Below are positions 1 through 8,700 of a stretch of 64,000 nucleotides of DNA, one piece after another. The DNA is from Mesorhizobium sp. C432A (lineage in GTDB: Bacteria; Pseudomonadota; Alphaproteobacteria; Rhizobiales; Rhizobiaceae): positions 5,683,001 through 5,747,000 of the forward strand of contig NZ_CP100470.1 of assembly GCF_030323145.1 (NCBI RefSeq), read 5' to 3'. Within the stretch, counting starts at the first letter, position 1, and each line of letters opens with the position of its first letter. The notes below the pieces were generated by a model. The model saw nothing but the letters and a program-made list of their open reading frames with translations, did no database searches and was not told the origin of the DNA. A program made the position numbers and the translations under genes.

Positions 1-78
1 CAGATAGAGGAAGACGAGATAGGCAAGCACATAGACGCCGAGCCAGCCGCGGCCATCATCTCTCCGCGCCGCGCTCAT
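1..78 (-). CDS. Polyamine-type ABC transporter permease (PotC-like), N-terminal fragment
   Basis: Only the first 26 codons lie in the window; the gene continues past base 1. The fragment has a short charged N-terminus (Met-Ser-Ala-Ala-Arg-Arg-Asp-Asp) followed by the start of a hydrophobic segment rich in Leu, Val and Tyr, as at the first membrane helix of PotC-type inner-membrane permeases. Its ATG overlaps the stop codon of the upstream permease gene by ATGA, so the two are translationally coupled and probably form a heterodimeric channel. The PotC assignment rests on this position, because too little sequence is visible for a domain call. Confidence 0.6.
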   Translation of the reverse strand, partial: MSAARRDDGRGWLGVYVLAYLVFLYL

Positions 79-968
79 TTGCGGCTGCCGAATTTGCGGT
101 CGGCGCCGCGTGCGACCAGCACCACGCAGAGGATGACCAGCATCACGCAGACTGAAAGTGCCGCTCCGAACGGCCAGTCATTGGCCTTGCCGAACTGCGA
201 CTGGATCAATGTGCCGATCATGGTGCTGGCGGGACCGCCGACCATGGCCGGGGTGACATAGTCGCCGACCGTCGGCACAAAGACGACGAGGGCGGCCGCC
301 AGAACGCCCGGCATCGAATTGGGCAAGACGACGCGGCGAAACGCCGTGAACGGTCTGGCGCCGAGATCGGAGGCGGCTTCGAGCAGTGATTTCGGGATGG
401 TGTCCAGCGCCACATAGATCGGCAGGATGGCGAAGGGCGCATAGGCATGCGCCAGCGTGACGACCACCGCCGCCGGCGTGTTGAGGAAGGCCAGCGTCGG
501 CTCCGACCAGATGCCGCTTTCGATCAGCGCCGAGTTCAAGACGCCGTTGTAGGCGAGCACGATCTTCCAGGCGAAGACGCGCAGGAGATAGCTGGTCCAG
601 AACGGCAGGGTCACCAGAAACAAAAGCAGGCTGCGGCGGCGGCCGGCATGGAAGGCGAGATAGTAGGCGACGGGATAGGCGGTGACGACGGTCGCCAGCG
701 TCACCAGGCCGGCGATCACCAGCGAGCGCAGCGTCACCGTCCAGTAGAGCGGATCGGAGACCACGGTGATGAAGTTGCCTGCCGTGAAGCCGGCGCCGAG
801 CAGCGAACCGTCATTGCCGCGCAAGGCGAGGAACAGCACGAGGCCGAGCGCAAACAGGATCAGGAAGAAGGTGACCAGCCCGCCCGGCAGCAACATGGCG
901 AAGCGGAAGCCCCGGGCGGAGCCTGCTGGCGCTTCAGACGCAACGACGGTCGACATCAGGCTGCTCAA
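75..968 (-). CDS. ABC transporter permease, spermidine/putrescine type (PotB-like)
   Basis: A 297-residue inner-membrane permease of the PotB/PotH class. Hydrophobic segments begin near residue 25 and continue at about 80-100, 110-130, 165-185, 220-240 and 265-285. The cytoplasmic EAA loop that contacts the ATPase is clear at about residues 197-222 (EAASDLGA, then a VVLPNSMPGV segment). It lies 84 bp downstream of an FAD amine oxidoreductase gene on the same strand and overlaps a second permease gene, so the set probably imports a polyamine-like amine for oxidation. The binding protein and ATPase would lie outside the window. A TTTCA-N6-TGAAA palindrome lies 27 bp before the ATG. The exact substrate cannot be read from the sequence. 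Confidence 0.85.
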   Translation of the reverse strand: MSSLMSTVVASEAPAGSARGFRFAMLLPGGLVTFFLILFALGLVLFLALRGNDGSLLGAGFTAGNFITVVSDPLYWTVTLRSLVIAGLVTLATVVTAYPVAYYLAFHAGRRRSLLLFLVTLPFWTSYLLRVFAWKIVLAYNGVLNSALIESGIWSEPTLAFLNTPAAVVVTLAHAYAPFAILPIYVALDTIPKSLLEAASDLGARPFTAFRRVVLPNSMPGVLAAALVVFVPTVGDYVTPAMVGGPASTMIGTLIQSQFGKANDWPFGAALSVCVMLVILCVVLVARGADRKFGSRK

Positions 969-994
969 TGGAAATATGAAATTGACTTAGCTTT

Positions 995-1010
995 TTTCAT
1001 ATTCATGAAA
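995..1010. promoter_or_regulatory. Candidate operator TTTCA-N6-TGAAA (site A)
   Basis: Exact 16-bp palindrome TTTCA-TATTCA-TGAAA, 27 bp upstream of the PotB-like start. A wider inverted repeat, ATATGAA...TTCATAT, overlaps it at 974-1002. The same 5-6-5 architecture recurs at 2374 and 41562, and with one mismatch at 44982. The regulator is unknown. Confidence 0.5.
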
Positions 1011-1052
1011 CTGTCAAGCTGAATCCACGAGGCCTAAACGGCCGGCGCGCAA

Positions 1053-2330
1053 TCAGCGCTCGAAGGCGTCGAGCATGCGGTACCAGGCGATCGTCGCGGC
1101 GACGCCGATCTGGCGAAAGGCGTGGAACGGAATCGGCCGGATCGGCGACAGCGGGAACGGCAATTGCGCTGCCTCACCGTTTGCCAAATAGCCCGCCATG
1201 CGTTTTCCCAGCGCGGTCATCAGGCCGACGCCCCTGCCCTGGCAACCGACCACGGCGAGCAGGCCCTTTTCAGGTTCGTGGATGTGCGGCAGATGATCCG
1301 GCGTCATCGCCACGCGACCGAACCAGCGCTTCTCGATGACGACATCGGAGAGCGCCGGATAAAGCCGCACCAGCGCGCGCTGCAGATGCGCCCAGTCGGC
1401 CTCGCTCCTCGGCCGCGCCATGCGGCCGCGGCCGCCAAGCACCAGATGGCCGTCGGTTGTTTTGCGGTAGTAGACGAGAATGCGCCTGGAGTCGGACACC
1501 GCCTGCCCTTCCGGCAGGATCGTCGCCGCAAGGTTGGATGACAGCGGCGCGGTCGCGACCTGGAAGGAATGCAGCGGCACGATCGTTTCCGCGAGGCCCG
1601 GAAGCAGTCCATCGGTATAGGCGTTCGTCGCCAGGACAACCGCTTTCGCCCGCACCTCGGCGCCGCTTTCGGTTGAGACACGCCAAAGGCCGGCCTCCTT
1701 GCGGAGTTTCACCACCTTCTGCCGCTCGGCAATGCTGGCGCCGGCGGCGGCGGCGATGCGCGCCAGTTCCACTGTATAGGCGAGCGGATCGATGATGCCG
1801 GCGCGGCGGTCGAGCCAGCCGCCGAGATAGCCTTGCGCGCCGGTCATAGCGGCGATCTCGCTTTCATTCAGAAGCCGGACATCGGCGCCACGCGCCCGCC
1901 ATTGACGATCCCTGTTCGCCGCCGCTTTCAATGCGGTTTCGGTATGCGCGGCCTGGATCCAGCCATTGCGGGTGAACGGCACCGCCAGCTTTTCGTCTTG
2001 GATGAGATCGAACACCGTATCCGCCGTCGAGGCGGCGAAATCGACCAGCGCTTGGCCACGCTCGGGGCCGAAATGCTCGAGCAGCCATTCGGGATCATAT
2101 TTCAGGCCGGGAATGACCTGGCCGCCATTGAGGCCCGAGGCGCCCTGGCCGATCTCGCCAGCCTCCAGCACCTGTACACCGAGACCGAGCCGGGCTGCGT
2201 GCAAGGCGGTCGACAGGCCCATGAAGCCGCCGCCGACGATGGCAACGTCGACCGGCGCAGTGACGAGCAACTGGAAGGCGGATGCGGTCTGCGGCTTCTG
2301 CCAGATCGGAACGGAAAACGGTGCGGGCAA
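1053..2330 (-). CDS. FAD-dependent amine oxidoreductase (DAO family, gamma-glutamylputrescine oxidase-like)
   Basis: A 425-residue flavoprotein of the D-amino-acid-oxidase fold, normal length for the PuuB/OrdL group. The ADP-binding loop is at residues 31-38 (IVGGGFMG), followed by a Glu (about residue 56) expected to bind the adenosine ribose. A C-terminal GCQGRGVGLMTALG segment is the usual second FAD contact. PuuB-like enzymes oxidise gamma-glutamylputrescine; other members act on sarcosine or amino acids, so the substrate is inferred from the adjacent polyamine-type permease genes. The ATG at 2330 leaves 27 residues before the Rossmann strand, typical of this group. A TTTCA-N6-TGAAA palindrome is 44 bp upstream. 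Confidence 0.82.
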   Translation of the reverse strand: MPAPFSVPIWQKPQTASAFQLLVTAPVDVAIVGGGFMGLSTALHAARLGLGVQVLEAGEIGQGASGLNGGQVIPGLKYDPEWLLEHFGPERGQALVDFAASTADTVFDLIQDEKLAVPFTRNGWIQAAHTETALKAAANRDRQWRARGADVRLLNESEIAAMTGAQGYLGGWLDRRAGIIDPLAYTVELARIAAAAGASIAERQKVVKLRKEAGLWRVSTESGAEVRAKAVVLATNAYTDGLLPGLAETIVPLHSFQVATAPLSSNLAATILPEGQAVSDSRRILVYYRKTTDGHLVLGGRGRMARPRSEADWAHLQRALVRLYPALSDVVIEKRWFGRVAMTPDHLPHIHEPEKGLLAVVGCQGRGVGLMTALGKRMAGYLANGEAAQLPFPLSPIRPIPFHAFRQIGVAATIAWYRMLDAFER

Positions 2331-2373
2331 GGCTTCACCTGGAGTATGCGGAAAATGAAAATTCTAGTGCCAG

Positions 2374-2389
2374 TTTCATTTTTTTGAAA
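2374..2389. promoter_or_regulatory. Candidate operator TTTCA-N6-TGAAA (site B)
   Basis: Exact TTTCA-TTTTTT-TGAAA palindrome, 44 bp upstream of the FAD oxidoreductase ATG. It is flanked by another AATGAAA...TTTCATT inverted repeat (2354-2380). Its right flank, TTGAAAGAG, is identical to the flank of the site at 41562. Confidence 0.5.
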
Positions 2390-2506
2390 GAGCGGGCCTC
2401 ATGTCAGAACCGACAATTGCCTGCGCCACGGGATAGACCTTTGGCGTGAATCCGGTGAAAGTGCAGCGGCCCAGCTGCCATCTCGATCATCAAAGGACCG
2501 TAAGCC

Positions 2507-3664
2507 ATGACGAACCCAACGCAGCTTCCCGCCGACGGGCTCTTCATCGGCCGAGCCAGGGCAAGCGATGCCTCGCATCCTCTGGTGGTCACCGTGCGCG
2601 ACGGGATCGTTTTCGACGTCACCTCGACCACCGCACCCACAGTGCGCGACATCTGCGAGATGGCCGATCCGGCCGGACACGTGCGCTCTGCCAAGGGCGA
2701 ACCGATCGGCTCGCTCGACGCGATCGCCGCCAACAGTTTTCAGGCCACCCGCGATCCGGCAAAACCCTATCTGCTCTCGCCTGTCGACCTGCAGGCGGTG
2801 AAGGCGTCGGGCGTGACCTTCGTGGTCAGCCTGCTCGAACGCGTCATCGAGGAGCAGGCGCGCGGCTCGGCGGAAAAGGCCGACGCCATCCGCGCCGACA
2901 TTGCCGGGCTGATCGGCCACGATCTGTCGAAGCTGAAGCCCGGCTCACCCGAAGCGATGGAGATCAAGGCCAAGCTCATCCAGCGCGGCGCCTGGTCGCA
3001 ATATCTGGAAGTCGGCATCGGCCCCGACGCCGAGATCTTTACCAAATGCCAGCCGATGGCGTCCGTCGGCTTCGGCGCCGATGTCGGGCTGCATCCTGTC
3101 TCCACCTGGAACAACCCCGAGCCGGAGATCGCCATGATCGCCGCCAGCACCGGCAAGATCGTCGGCGCGACCATCGGCAACGACGTCAATCTGCGCGACG
3201 TCGAGGGACGCTCGGCGCTGCTGCTCGGCAAGGCCAAGGACAACAATGCCTCGGCCTCGCTTGGGCCCTTCATCCGGTTGTTCGACGCAAGCTTTTCCAT
3301 CGACGATGTCAAGCGCGCCACGGTGCGGCTGAAGGTCGAGGGCGAGGACGGGTTTTCGCTGGAGGGCGCGAGCTCGATGGCCGAGATCAGCCGTTCGCCC
3401 GAAGAGCTGGTCGCGGCCGCCATGGGGCCGCACCACCAGTATCCCGACGGCTTGGCGCTTTATCTCGGCACCATGTTCGTGCCGTCGAAGGATCGCGGCG
3501 AGAAGGGCAAGGGATTCACCCACAAGATCGGCGACATCGTCACCATCTCGTCGGAGAAATTCGGCGCGCTGGTGAACCGCGTGCTTCTGTCGCCCGATTG
3601 CCCGCACTGGACCTACGGCGCCAGCCATCTCATGCGGGACCTCGCCAAGGCCGACCTGATCTGA
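2507..3664 (+). CDS. Fumarylacetoacetate hydrolase (FAH) family protein
   Basis: A 385-residue protein with a C-terminal FAH-like fold. Metal-site features are visible: a NNPEPEIA segment supplies the paired acidic ligands, and GNDVNLRDVEGR follows about 25 residues later. The N-terminal 100 residues are a family-specific extension. FAH-family enzymes cleave or dehydrate 2-keto acids, and members beside sugar importers often act on 2-keto-3-deoxy sugar acids. It is the first gene of the plus-strand sugar-transport run, about 150 bp before the ATPase gene, so a role on the imported sugar acid is inferred. The 176-bp gap to the divergent FAD oxidoreductase gene must hold both promoters. Confidence 0.8.
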   Translation: MTNPTQLPADGLFIGRARASDASHPLVVTVRDGIVFDVTSTTAPTVRDICEMADPAGHVRSAKGEPIGSLDAIAANSFQATRDPAKPYLLSPVDLQAVKASGVTFVVSLLERVIEEQARGSAEKADAIRADIAGLIGHDLSKLKPGSPEAMEIKAKLIQRGAWSQYLEVGIGPDAEIFTKCQPMASVGFGADVGLHPVSTWNNPEPEIAMIAASTGKIVGATIGNDVNLRDVEGRSALLLGKAKDNNASASLGPFIRLFDASFSIDDVKRATVRLKVEGEDGFSLEGASSMAEISRSPEELVAAAMGPHHQYPDGLALYLGTMFVPSKDRGEKGKGFTHKIGDIVTISSEKFGALVNRVLLSPDCPHWTYGASHLMRDLAKADLI

Positions 3665-3816
3665 TTTCGGAGCAGCGGGACGAACGGATAGCCGATAAAC
3701 GTTCGTATCCGGTCCCTGTAAGCCGTTTGTTAGCGGAATCCGGGTGACTGTATCGGAAATTCGATCCAGGATCGGGGCGCGGTCTGTGGGGGCCGAATCG
3801 CATGCTCGGTTTGCCG

Positions 3817-5346
3817 ATGATATCGGTGCGCAATCTCGCCATGCATTATGGCGGCGTTGTCGCGCTCAGGGATATGAACCTGTCTGTCGGACAGGGGACC
3901 ATCCATGCTGTCGTCGGTGAAAGCGGCGCCGGAAAGTCGACGCTGGTGAAGGTGCTTGCCGGCGTGCTCCGGCCCAACAGCGGCACCATCCGCGTCGGCG
4001 ACCAGATCGTCACCGTCGACAGCCCGATCGCTGCACGCAAGCACAGCTTCGGCGTCGTCCACCAGGGGCTCGGCCTGTTTGCCGACCGCTCGGTGCTGGC
4101 CAATCTGTTCGTCAATCGCGAGCCGTTGCGCAATGGCTTCGTCTCCAGGCGCGAGATGGAGGCACGCAGCCGCACCTTGCTTCGGCAACTCAAGCTCGAC
4201 GTCGATGTCCACGCTCCTGTGGGACAACTCGGCATGGGCGAACGGCAATATGTCGAACTCGGCCGCGCAATTCTGGAAGGCCCGAGGCTGCTGATCCTCG
4301 ATGAACCGAATTCTGCGCTCGACCGGCGCCAGACCGAGCACCTGTTCACCGTACTAAGTGACCTCAAGGCCAAGGGCACGAGCGTGCTCTATGTCTCGCA
4401 CCGGCTGGAGGACGTGTTTGCGATCGCAGACCAGGTCACCGTGATGCGCAACGGCCGTGACGTGCTGACAAGTGAGCGCTCGGCGTTGAGCGAAGCCGAT
4501 GTGATCGACGCCATGATCGGCCAGCAGCGCGGCAGCCTGTTCCCGCCTGCACTGCCGGCCAATGCCAGCACGATAAGGCCGCGGATCACGGTGGAGGGTC
4601 TGAGCGGCGGCCGGATTTCCGGCGTCAGCTTCACCGCCCGCTCCGGCGAGATCCTCGGCTTGGCCGGGCTTGAGGGGTCGGGCGTTGAAGACCTGTTCGA
4701 GATGCTGTTTGGCCTGCGCAAGGCGCAAAGCGGCAGGGTGCGGCTCCCCGACGGCTACGGCTTGCCTGGAAATCCGACCGAAGCGGCGCGGCGCGGCATC
4801 GGCCTGGTGCCGGCCAACCGCCTGTGCAACGGCCTGATGCCCGACCGGTCGCTGGCCTTCAACATAGGCAACATCGCTACCGGCGCCCGCAACTGGGGGT
4901 CGCGCCGCTACTCGCCCAAGGCCGCGATCGCCGCCGCCGCAAGGCAGATCGATGCGCTGCGCATCAAGGGCCTGCCGGACGCGCCGGTGAATTCGCTGCT
5001 GGCCGGCGATCAGCAGAAGATCGTAGTCGCCAAATGGCTGGAGACGGCGCCGCAAGTGCTGCTCCTAGACAATCCGGCTGGCGGTATCGAGTCGGCTGCC
5101 AAGCGCAAGATCTATGCGCTGATCCGGCAGATGGCGGCCAATGGCTGTATCGTTTTGCTGCGTTCGGTCGAGCCGTCCGAACTGACCAACCTCAGCAACC
5201 GCGTCCTTGTCTTCCACCGCGGCCGGGTCGCCGGCGAGCTGTCCGGCGCCGAGATGAAGCGAAGGACAGTGCTGCAACTGACCACCACCGGCGAGATGCC
5301 GGAGGCGGAGCGGCCGAAAAAGAAACTCGTGGGAGCCATGGCATGA
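3817..5346 (+). CDS. Two-domain sugar ABC transporter ATP-binding protein (RbsA/MglA-like) with degenerate motifs
   Basis: About 509 residues with two nucleotide-binding domains in tandem, as in RbsA-type sugar importers. Domain 1 has a good Walker A (GESGAGKST) and Walker B (LLILDEPNSAL), but its signature reads LGMGERQ instead of LSGGQ. Domain 2 has the usual worn Walker A (GLEGSGVED), a signature LLAGDQQK instead of LSGGNQQK, and LLLDNPAGGI, where Asn replaces the Walker B Glu. Both composite sites may therefore be weak. The ATG at 3817 (Met-Ile-Ser-Val-Arg-Asn) is preferred to 3802 because family members begin close to the first strand. The last codons overlap the permease start by ATGA. 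Confidence 0.85.
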   Translation: MISVRNLAMHYGGVVALRDMNLSVGQGTIHAVVGESGAGKSTLVKVLAGVLRPNSGTIRVGDQIVTVDSPIAARKHSFGVVHQGLGLFADRSVLANLFVNREPLRNGFVSRREMEARSRTLLRQLKLDVDVHAPVGQLGMGERQYVELGRAILEGPRLLILDEPNSALDRRQTEHLFTVLSDLKAKGTSVLYVSHRLEDVFAIADQVTVMRNGRDVLTSERSALSEADVIDAMIGQQRGSLFPPALPANASTIRPRITVEGLSGGRISGVSFTARSGEILGLAGLEGSGVEDLFEMLFGLRKAQSGRVRLPDGYGLPGNPTEAARRGIGLVPANRLCNGLMPDRSLAFNIGNIATGARNWGSRRYSPKAAIAAAARQIDALRIKGLPDAPVNSLLAGDQQKIVVAKWLETAPQVLLLDNPAGGIESAAKRKIYALIRQMAANGCIVLLRSVEPSELTNLSNRVLVFHRGRVAGELSGAEMKRRTVLQLTTTGEMPEAERPKKKLVGAMA

Positions 5347-6371
5347 CACGATTGGATCCCATGCTACAGCTTGCCGGTTCGGCTGCCCACCCGAAGCGCA
5401 GCCTTCACCTGCCCGTCGAACTCAGGCCGCTCATCGGGCTCGTTGTCCTGGTGGCGATTACAGGCTTTGCCCGGCCGGATTTCCTCGACGAGGCCAATGT
5501 GCTGTCGTTGCTGGAAACCGCTGCGTATCCCGGCATGCTGGCGATCGGCATGGTGTTCGTGCTCGCACTCCGCGAGATCGACCTTTCCGTCGGCTGGATA
5601 TTCCATCTCGCGGCCCTTCTCACCGCATTCCTTCTGGCCGCCGGCATCGACCCGTGGCTTGCCGCCCTTGCCGGCGTGCTGCTCGGCGCCGGGCTCGGCC
5701 TCGTCAACGGCCTGCTGGTGGTGGCGCTGCGACGGCCGGCCATCGTCGTTACGCTGGGCACCTTTGCAATGTTCCGGGGCCTGGCGGCGGTGGCCGTCAA
5801 GATGCAAGCGACAGCTCCGGCCAGCCCAGGCGGCGACTTCTTTGAGATCGTTCACGGCAAGCTGTTCGGCCTTGTGCCGACGGCTGTCTTTGTCTTCGTC
5901 GCAATGGCGGTGGTGCTGCACCTCGTGCTTCACCGCAGCCGCTTCGGCTACCGGATCCAGGCCGTCGGCAGCAATCCGCAGGCGGCGCTCTATGCCGGCA
6001 TCCCGACAGGTGCTGTGCGGCTGCAGACGCTGGTGCTGATGGGCATCGTCTCGGGGCTGGCGGGCGCGCTGTGGCTTGGCTCTCCCGTTACCGACGTCGA
6101 CCAAGGCGGCGGTTTCGTGCTGATGGCGATTGCCGCGGCGATCATCGGCGGCACCTCGCTTTCCGGCGGGCGCGGCACCGTCTTCGGTGCGGTGATCGGC
6201 ATGCTGATCGTCCAGGTCATCTTGAGCGGCGTGACCCTGTTCGGCATCGACGCCGCATGGAGCCCCTTCGTGATCGGCGCGGTGATGGTGCTGGCGCTCG
6301 CGCTCGACCGGCTGGACAAGGTGCTGCGCATCCGCCAGGCCGAGCGCTTCCAGGAAAATCCGCGCGCCTGA
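5343..6371 (+). CDS. Sugar ABC transporter permease (RbsC-like)
   Basis: A 342-residue inner-membrane permease of the BPD_transp_2 (RbsC/FrcC) family. The conserved LREIDLSVGWIF motif, which aligns with GGIDLSVGS in RbsC, is near residue 80, and IIGGTSLSGGRGTVFGAVIG lies near residue 265. About eight to ten hydrophobic helices are visible. The start ATG overlaps the ATPase stop by four bases, so the pair is coupled. No binding-protein gene sits between this pair and the next; the single binding protein follows 296 bp later and may serve both permeases. Confidence 0.88.
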   Translation: MTRLDPMLQLAGSAAHPKRSLHLPVELRPLIGLVVLVAITGFARPDFLDEANVLSLLETAAYPGMLAIGMVFVLALREIDLSVGWIFHLAALLTAFLLAAGIDPWLAALAGVLLGAGLGLVNGLLVVALRRPAIVVTLGTFAMFRGLAAVAVKMQATAPASPGGDFFEIVHGKLFGLVPTAVFVFVAMAVVLHLVLHRSRFGYRIQAVGSNPQAALYAGIPTGAVRLQTLVLMGIVSGLAGALWLGSPVTDVDQGGGFVLMAIAAAIIGGTSLSGGRGTVFGAVIGMLIVQVILSGVTLFGIDAAWSPFVIGAVMVLALALDRLDKVLRIRQAERFQENPRA

Positions 6372-6420
6372 GTTTAAGCCCCGCCTGCTTGCCGGGAAAT
6401 ATCTCTATCTCTTGGTTGAC

Positions 6421-6464
6421 GCAATTCCGGACGGAAAACCGTTTCACACTTTTCCTGGAATTGC
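6421..6464. repeat. Rhizobiales-type intergenic palindromic repeat
   Basis: Inverted repeat with arms GCAATTCC (6421) and GGAATTGC (ending 6464), and an internal GGAAAACCG...TTTTCC. I recall this as a widely scattered intergenic repeat in Mesorhizobium and Bradyrhizobium. It lies in the 296-bp gap 6372-6667, which otherwise holds a small GGCGCG hairpin near 6500 and the binding-protein promoter and ribosome-binding site. Confidence 0.55.
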
Positions 6465-6667
6465 CCTCTAACTGATGCGATCTGATGGGATCGATGATGG
6501 CGCGTTGCATCGCGCCACCATCCATTGGGCGGATAGAGGCTTGCCATCGGCCGCAAAAGAAGATGCTCTGCGCATCCGGGTCGGCGCTGGCAGGAGGAGA
6601 GGATCAAGGGCATGGCCCGGATCATCGCCGGACGTGGAGGTCGTTTTTCAACATGGGAGGAAAGCAA

Positions 6668-7600
6668 ATGCTGACGAGGCTACGATTACTCGTGCTTGGC
6701 TTGATTGTGGCGCTGGCCGTTCCGGCGGCGGCACAGGCCAAGACGTTCTACTGGATTTCACATGGCGGCCCGGCCGACCCGGTCTGGACCTACTTCCTGG
6801 CCGGCGCCAAGCAATGGGCGAAGGACACCGGCAACACCGTCAACACCTCGTTCCACAATGGCGACGTTGCCTCGCAGCAGGAGGCCGTGCGCGCCGCGAT
6901 CTCGGCAAAGGCCGACGGCATCGTCACCACCAGCCCCGATCCGGGCAGCCTGATCGAAATCGCCAAGGAAGCCAACACGGCCAAGATCCCGATCATCAAC
7001 TTCAACACGCCCGATCCCAAGGCAAGCTTCGACGCCTATGTCGGCGGCGACAACGTCACCTTCGGCAAGCACTGGGCGCAATATCTGGTCGACAAGGGCC
7101 TGGTGAAGAAGGGCGACTTCGTCTGGATGCCGGTCGAAATCCCCGGCGCCACCTACGGCGTCCAGGAAGAGGAAGGCATCAAGAGCGTCTTCGAACCGCT
7201 GGGGATCACCTATGAGATCACCGAAGCGACCCTCGACCAGGCCGAAGCCATCAACCGCATGGTCGACTATCTCACCGCCAACAAGGCCAAGGTCAAGGCA
7301 ATCATCGGCCTCGGCGATCTGGTCACTGGCTCGATCAAGCGGGTGTTCGACCAGGCCGGCATCAAGCCGGGCGAAATCCCGGTCGTCGGCTGGGGCAACT
7401 CGCTCGACACCACCCAGGAAGTGCTGACCGGCTACGTCAATGCCGGCCAGTGGCAGGACCCGCAGGCGACCAGCTACGTCGCGCTGTCGCTGGCCAACAT
7501 GGCGGCGTCAGGCATTCCTCCGGGCTTCAACGTCATCACCGGCGCGCTCTATGAAAAGGACACCGCGCAGGTCTACGACGACATCCTGTCGGGCAAATAA
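6668..7600 (+). CDS. Sugar ABC transporter periplasmic substrate-binding protein (FrcB/RbsB-like)
   Basis: A 310-residue periplasmic protein. The start ATG at 6668 follows a GGGAGGAAAG ribosome-binding site and begins a standard Sec signal peptide (charged N-terminus, hydrophobic core, cleavage after AAAQA near residue 23). The mature chain begins KTFYWISHGGPADPVW and continues as a type-I periplasmic binding fold (Peripla_BP_4), with alternating beta-alpha repeats and a VVGWGNSLDT hinge segment near residue 235. Gene order (binding protein, permease, single-domain ATPase) resembles the rhizobial frcBCA fructose system, but the sugar is not established. A strong hairpin just downstream fits high expression relative to the permease. 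Confidence 0.88.
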   Translation: MLTRLRLLVLGLIVALAVPAAAQAKTFYWISHGGPADPVWTYFLAGAKQWAKDTGNTVNTSFHNGDVASQQEAVRAAISAKADGIVTTSPDPGSLIEIAKEANTAKIPIINFNTPDPKASFDAYVGGDNVTFGKHWAQYLVDKGLVKKGDFVWMPVEIPGATYGVQEEEGIKSVFEPLGITYEITEATLDQAEAINRMVDYLTANKAKVKAIIGLGDLVTGSIKRVFDQAGIKPGEIPVVGWGNSLDTTQEVLTGYVNAGQWQDPQATSYVALSLANMAASGIPPGFNVITGALYEKDTAQVYDDILSGK

Positions 7601-7612
7601 CCCAGACCTTCA

Positions 7613-7649
7613 ACAGTCGCGGCCGCAGCCGCGGTCGCGACTGTCTTTT
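7613..7649 (+). terminator. Hairpin with T-tract between binding-protein and permease genes
   Basis: Stem ACAGTCGCG (7613-7621) pairs with CGCGACTGT (7636-7644), followed by CTTTTC. A partial terminator or mRNA-stabilising hairpin at this position is typical where a binding protein is made in excess of its membrane partners. Confidence 0.65.
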
Positions 7650-7709
7650 CGCCGAGCCCTTCGCGTTGCGCGCTGGGCTCAGCCTTCCCCTTCCTGTCGC
7701 AGGTTATCA

Positions 7710-8696
7710 GTGGAAAACCGTTCGCTCATCCAACGCCTGATCGCGAGGCCGGAATTCGGGCCCTTCGTTCTGCTCATCGTCGAAATCGCGGTGTTCTGGA
7801 GCATCAACCACGATTTCCTGTCGCCGCAGAACATCTCCAACACGCTGGCCTTCACCGTCGAGCTCGGGCTGATCGCGCTGGCGATGACGCTGTTGATGAC
7901 GTCGGGTGAATTCGATCTGTCGGTCGGCTCGCTGTTCGGCTTTTCGCCGGTGCTGATGTGGACGCTGTTCAACAGCGGCCTGACCTCGCTGGAGGTCGGC
8001 TTCCTCGCCGCGCTGCTGATCGCGGCCTTCATCGGCCTGGTCAATGGCTGGTTCGTCACGCAGCTGAAAATCCCATCCTTCCTGGTGACGCTCGGCATGC
8101 TGCTGGTGGTGCGCGGCACCGCGCTGTTCGTCACCGACGGCTTTCCGCAGCGGACGTGGAGCGCCGAGGGCAGCTGGCTGGCCGAAGCGCTGGTCGGTGA
8201 TTTCTTCATCGGCCCGTTCCGCATCTACATGTCGCTCTTCTGGTTCATCGCGGCGGCCATCGCACTGGGCTACGTGCTGACGCAAAGCCGGACCGGCAAC
8301 TGGATCCAGGCAGCCGGCGGCAATCCAGGCGCCGCAAGGGCGCGCGGCGTCAACGTCAGCGGCGTCAAGATCGGCCTGTTCGTGCTGTCGTCGGTGATGG
8401 CTTCGCTTGCCGGCGTCATCTCGTCGCTGCGCACGTCGGCCGCCAACCCCAACAGCGGCACCGGCTACGAGCTCGAAGTCATCGCCATGGTGGTGATCGG
8501 CGGCACGGCGCTGACCGGTGGGCGCGGCACCATCATCGGCACGGTGCTCGGCATCCTCATCCTGCGCGTCATGCGCAACGGCATCGTGCTGATCGGCGTG
8601 CCCGGGCTGGCCTACAACATCTTCATCGGCGCCATCATCCTCGGCATGATGGCGCTGCACTCATGGCTGGAACGCCGGCATCAGGCAGGGACCTAG
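7710..8696 (+). CDS. Sugar ABC transporter permease (FrcC/RbsC-like)
   Basis: About 328 residues, BPD_transp_2 family. The family motif SGEFDLSVGSLFG is near residue 70 and GGTALTGGRGTIIGTVLG near residue 262. Roughly nine hydrophobic segments are visible. The chosen start is the GTG at 7710 (reading Met-Glu-Asn-Arg-Ser-Leu-Ile-Gln); in-frame codons further upstream run through the hairpin region and look non-coding. The stop is 4 bp before the ATPase ATG, so the two are co-translated. With the preceding binding protein it forms a conventional importer. Confidence 0.87.
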   Translation: MENRSLIQRLIARPEFGPFVLLIVEIAVFWSINHDFLSPQNISNTLAFTVELGLIALAMTLLMTSGEFDLSVGSLFGFSPVLMWTLFNSGLTSLEVGFLAALLIAAFIGLVNGWFVTQLKIPSFLVTLGMLLVVRGTALFVTDGFPQRTWSAEGSWLAEALVGDFFIGPFRIYMSLFWFIAAAIALGYVLTQSRTGNWIQAAGGNPGAARARGVNVSGVKIGLFVLSSVMASLAGVISSLRTSAANPNSGTGYELEVIAMVVIGGTALTGGRGTIIGTVLGILILRVMRNGIVLIGVPGLAYNIFIGAIILGMMALHSWLERRHQAGT

Positions 8697-8700
8697 AACC

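Noticed and set aside
2446..3747. 433-codon plus-strand frame over the FAH gene
   Set aside because: It is the +1 shadow of the FAH-family gene at 2507-3664, with a basic, low-complexity translation and no domain.
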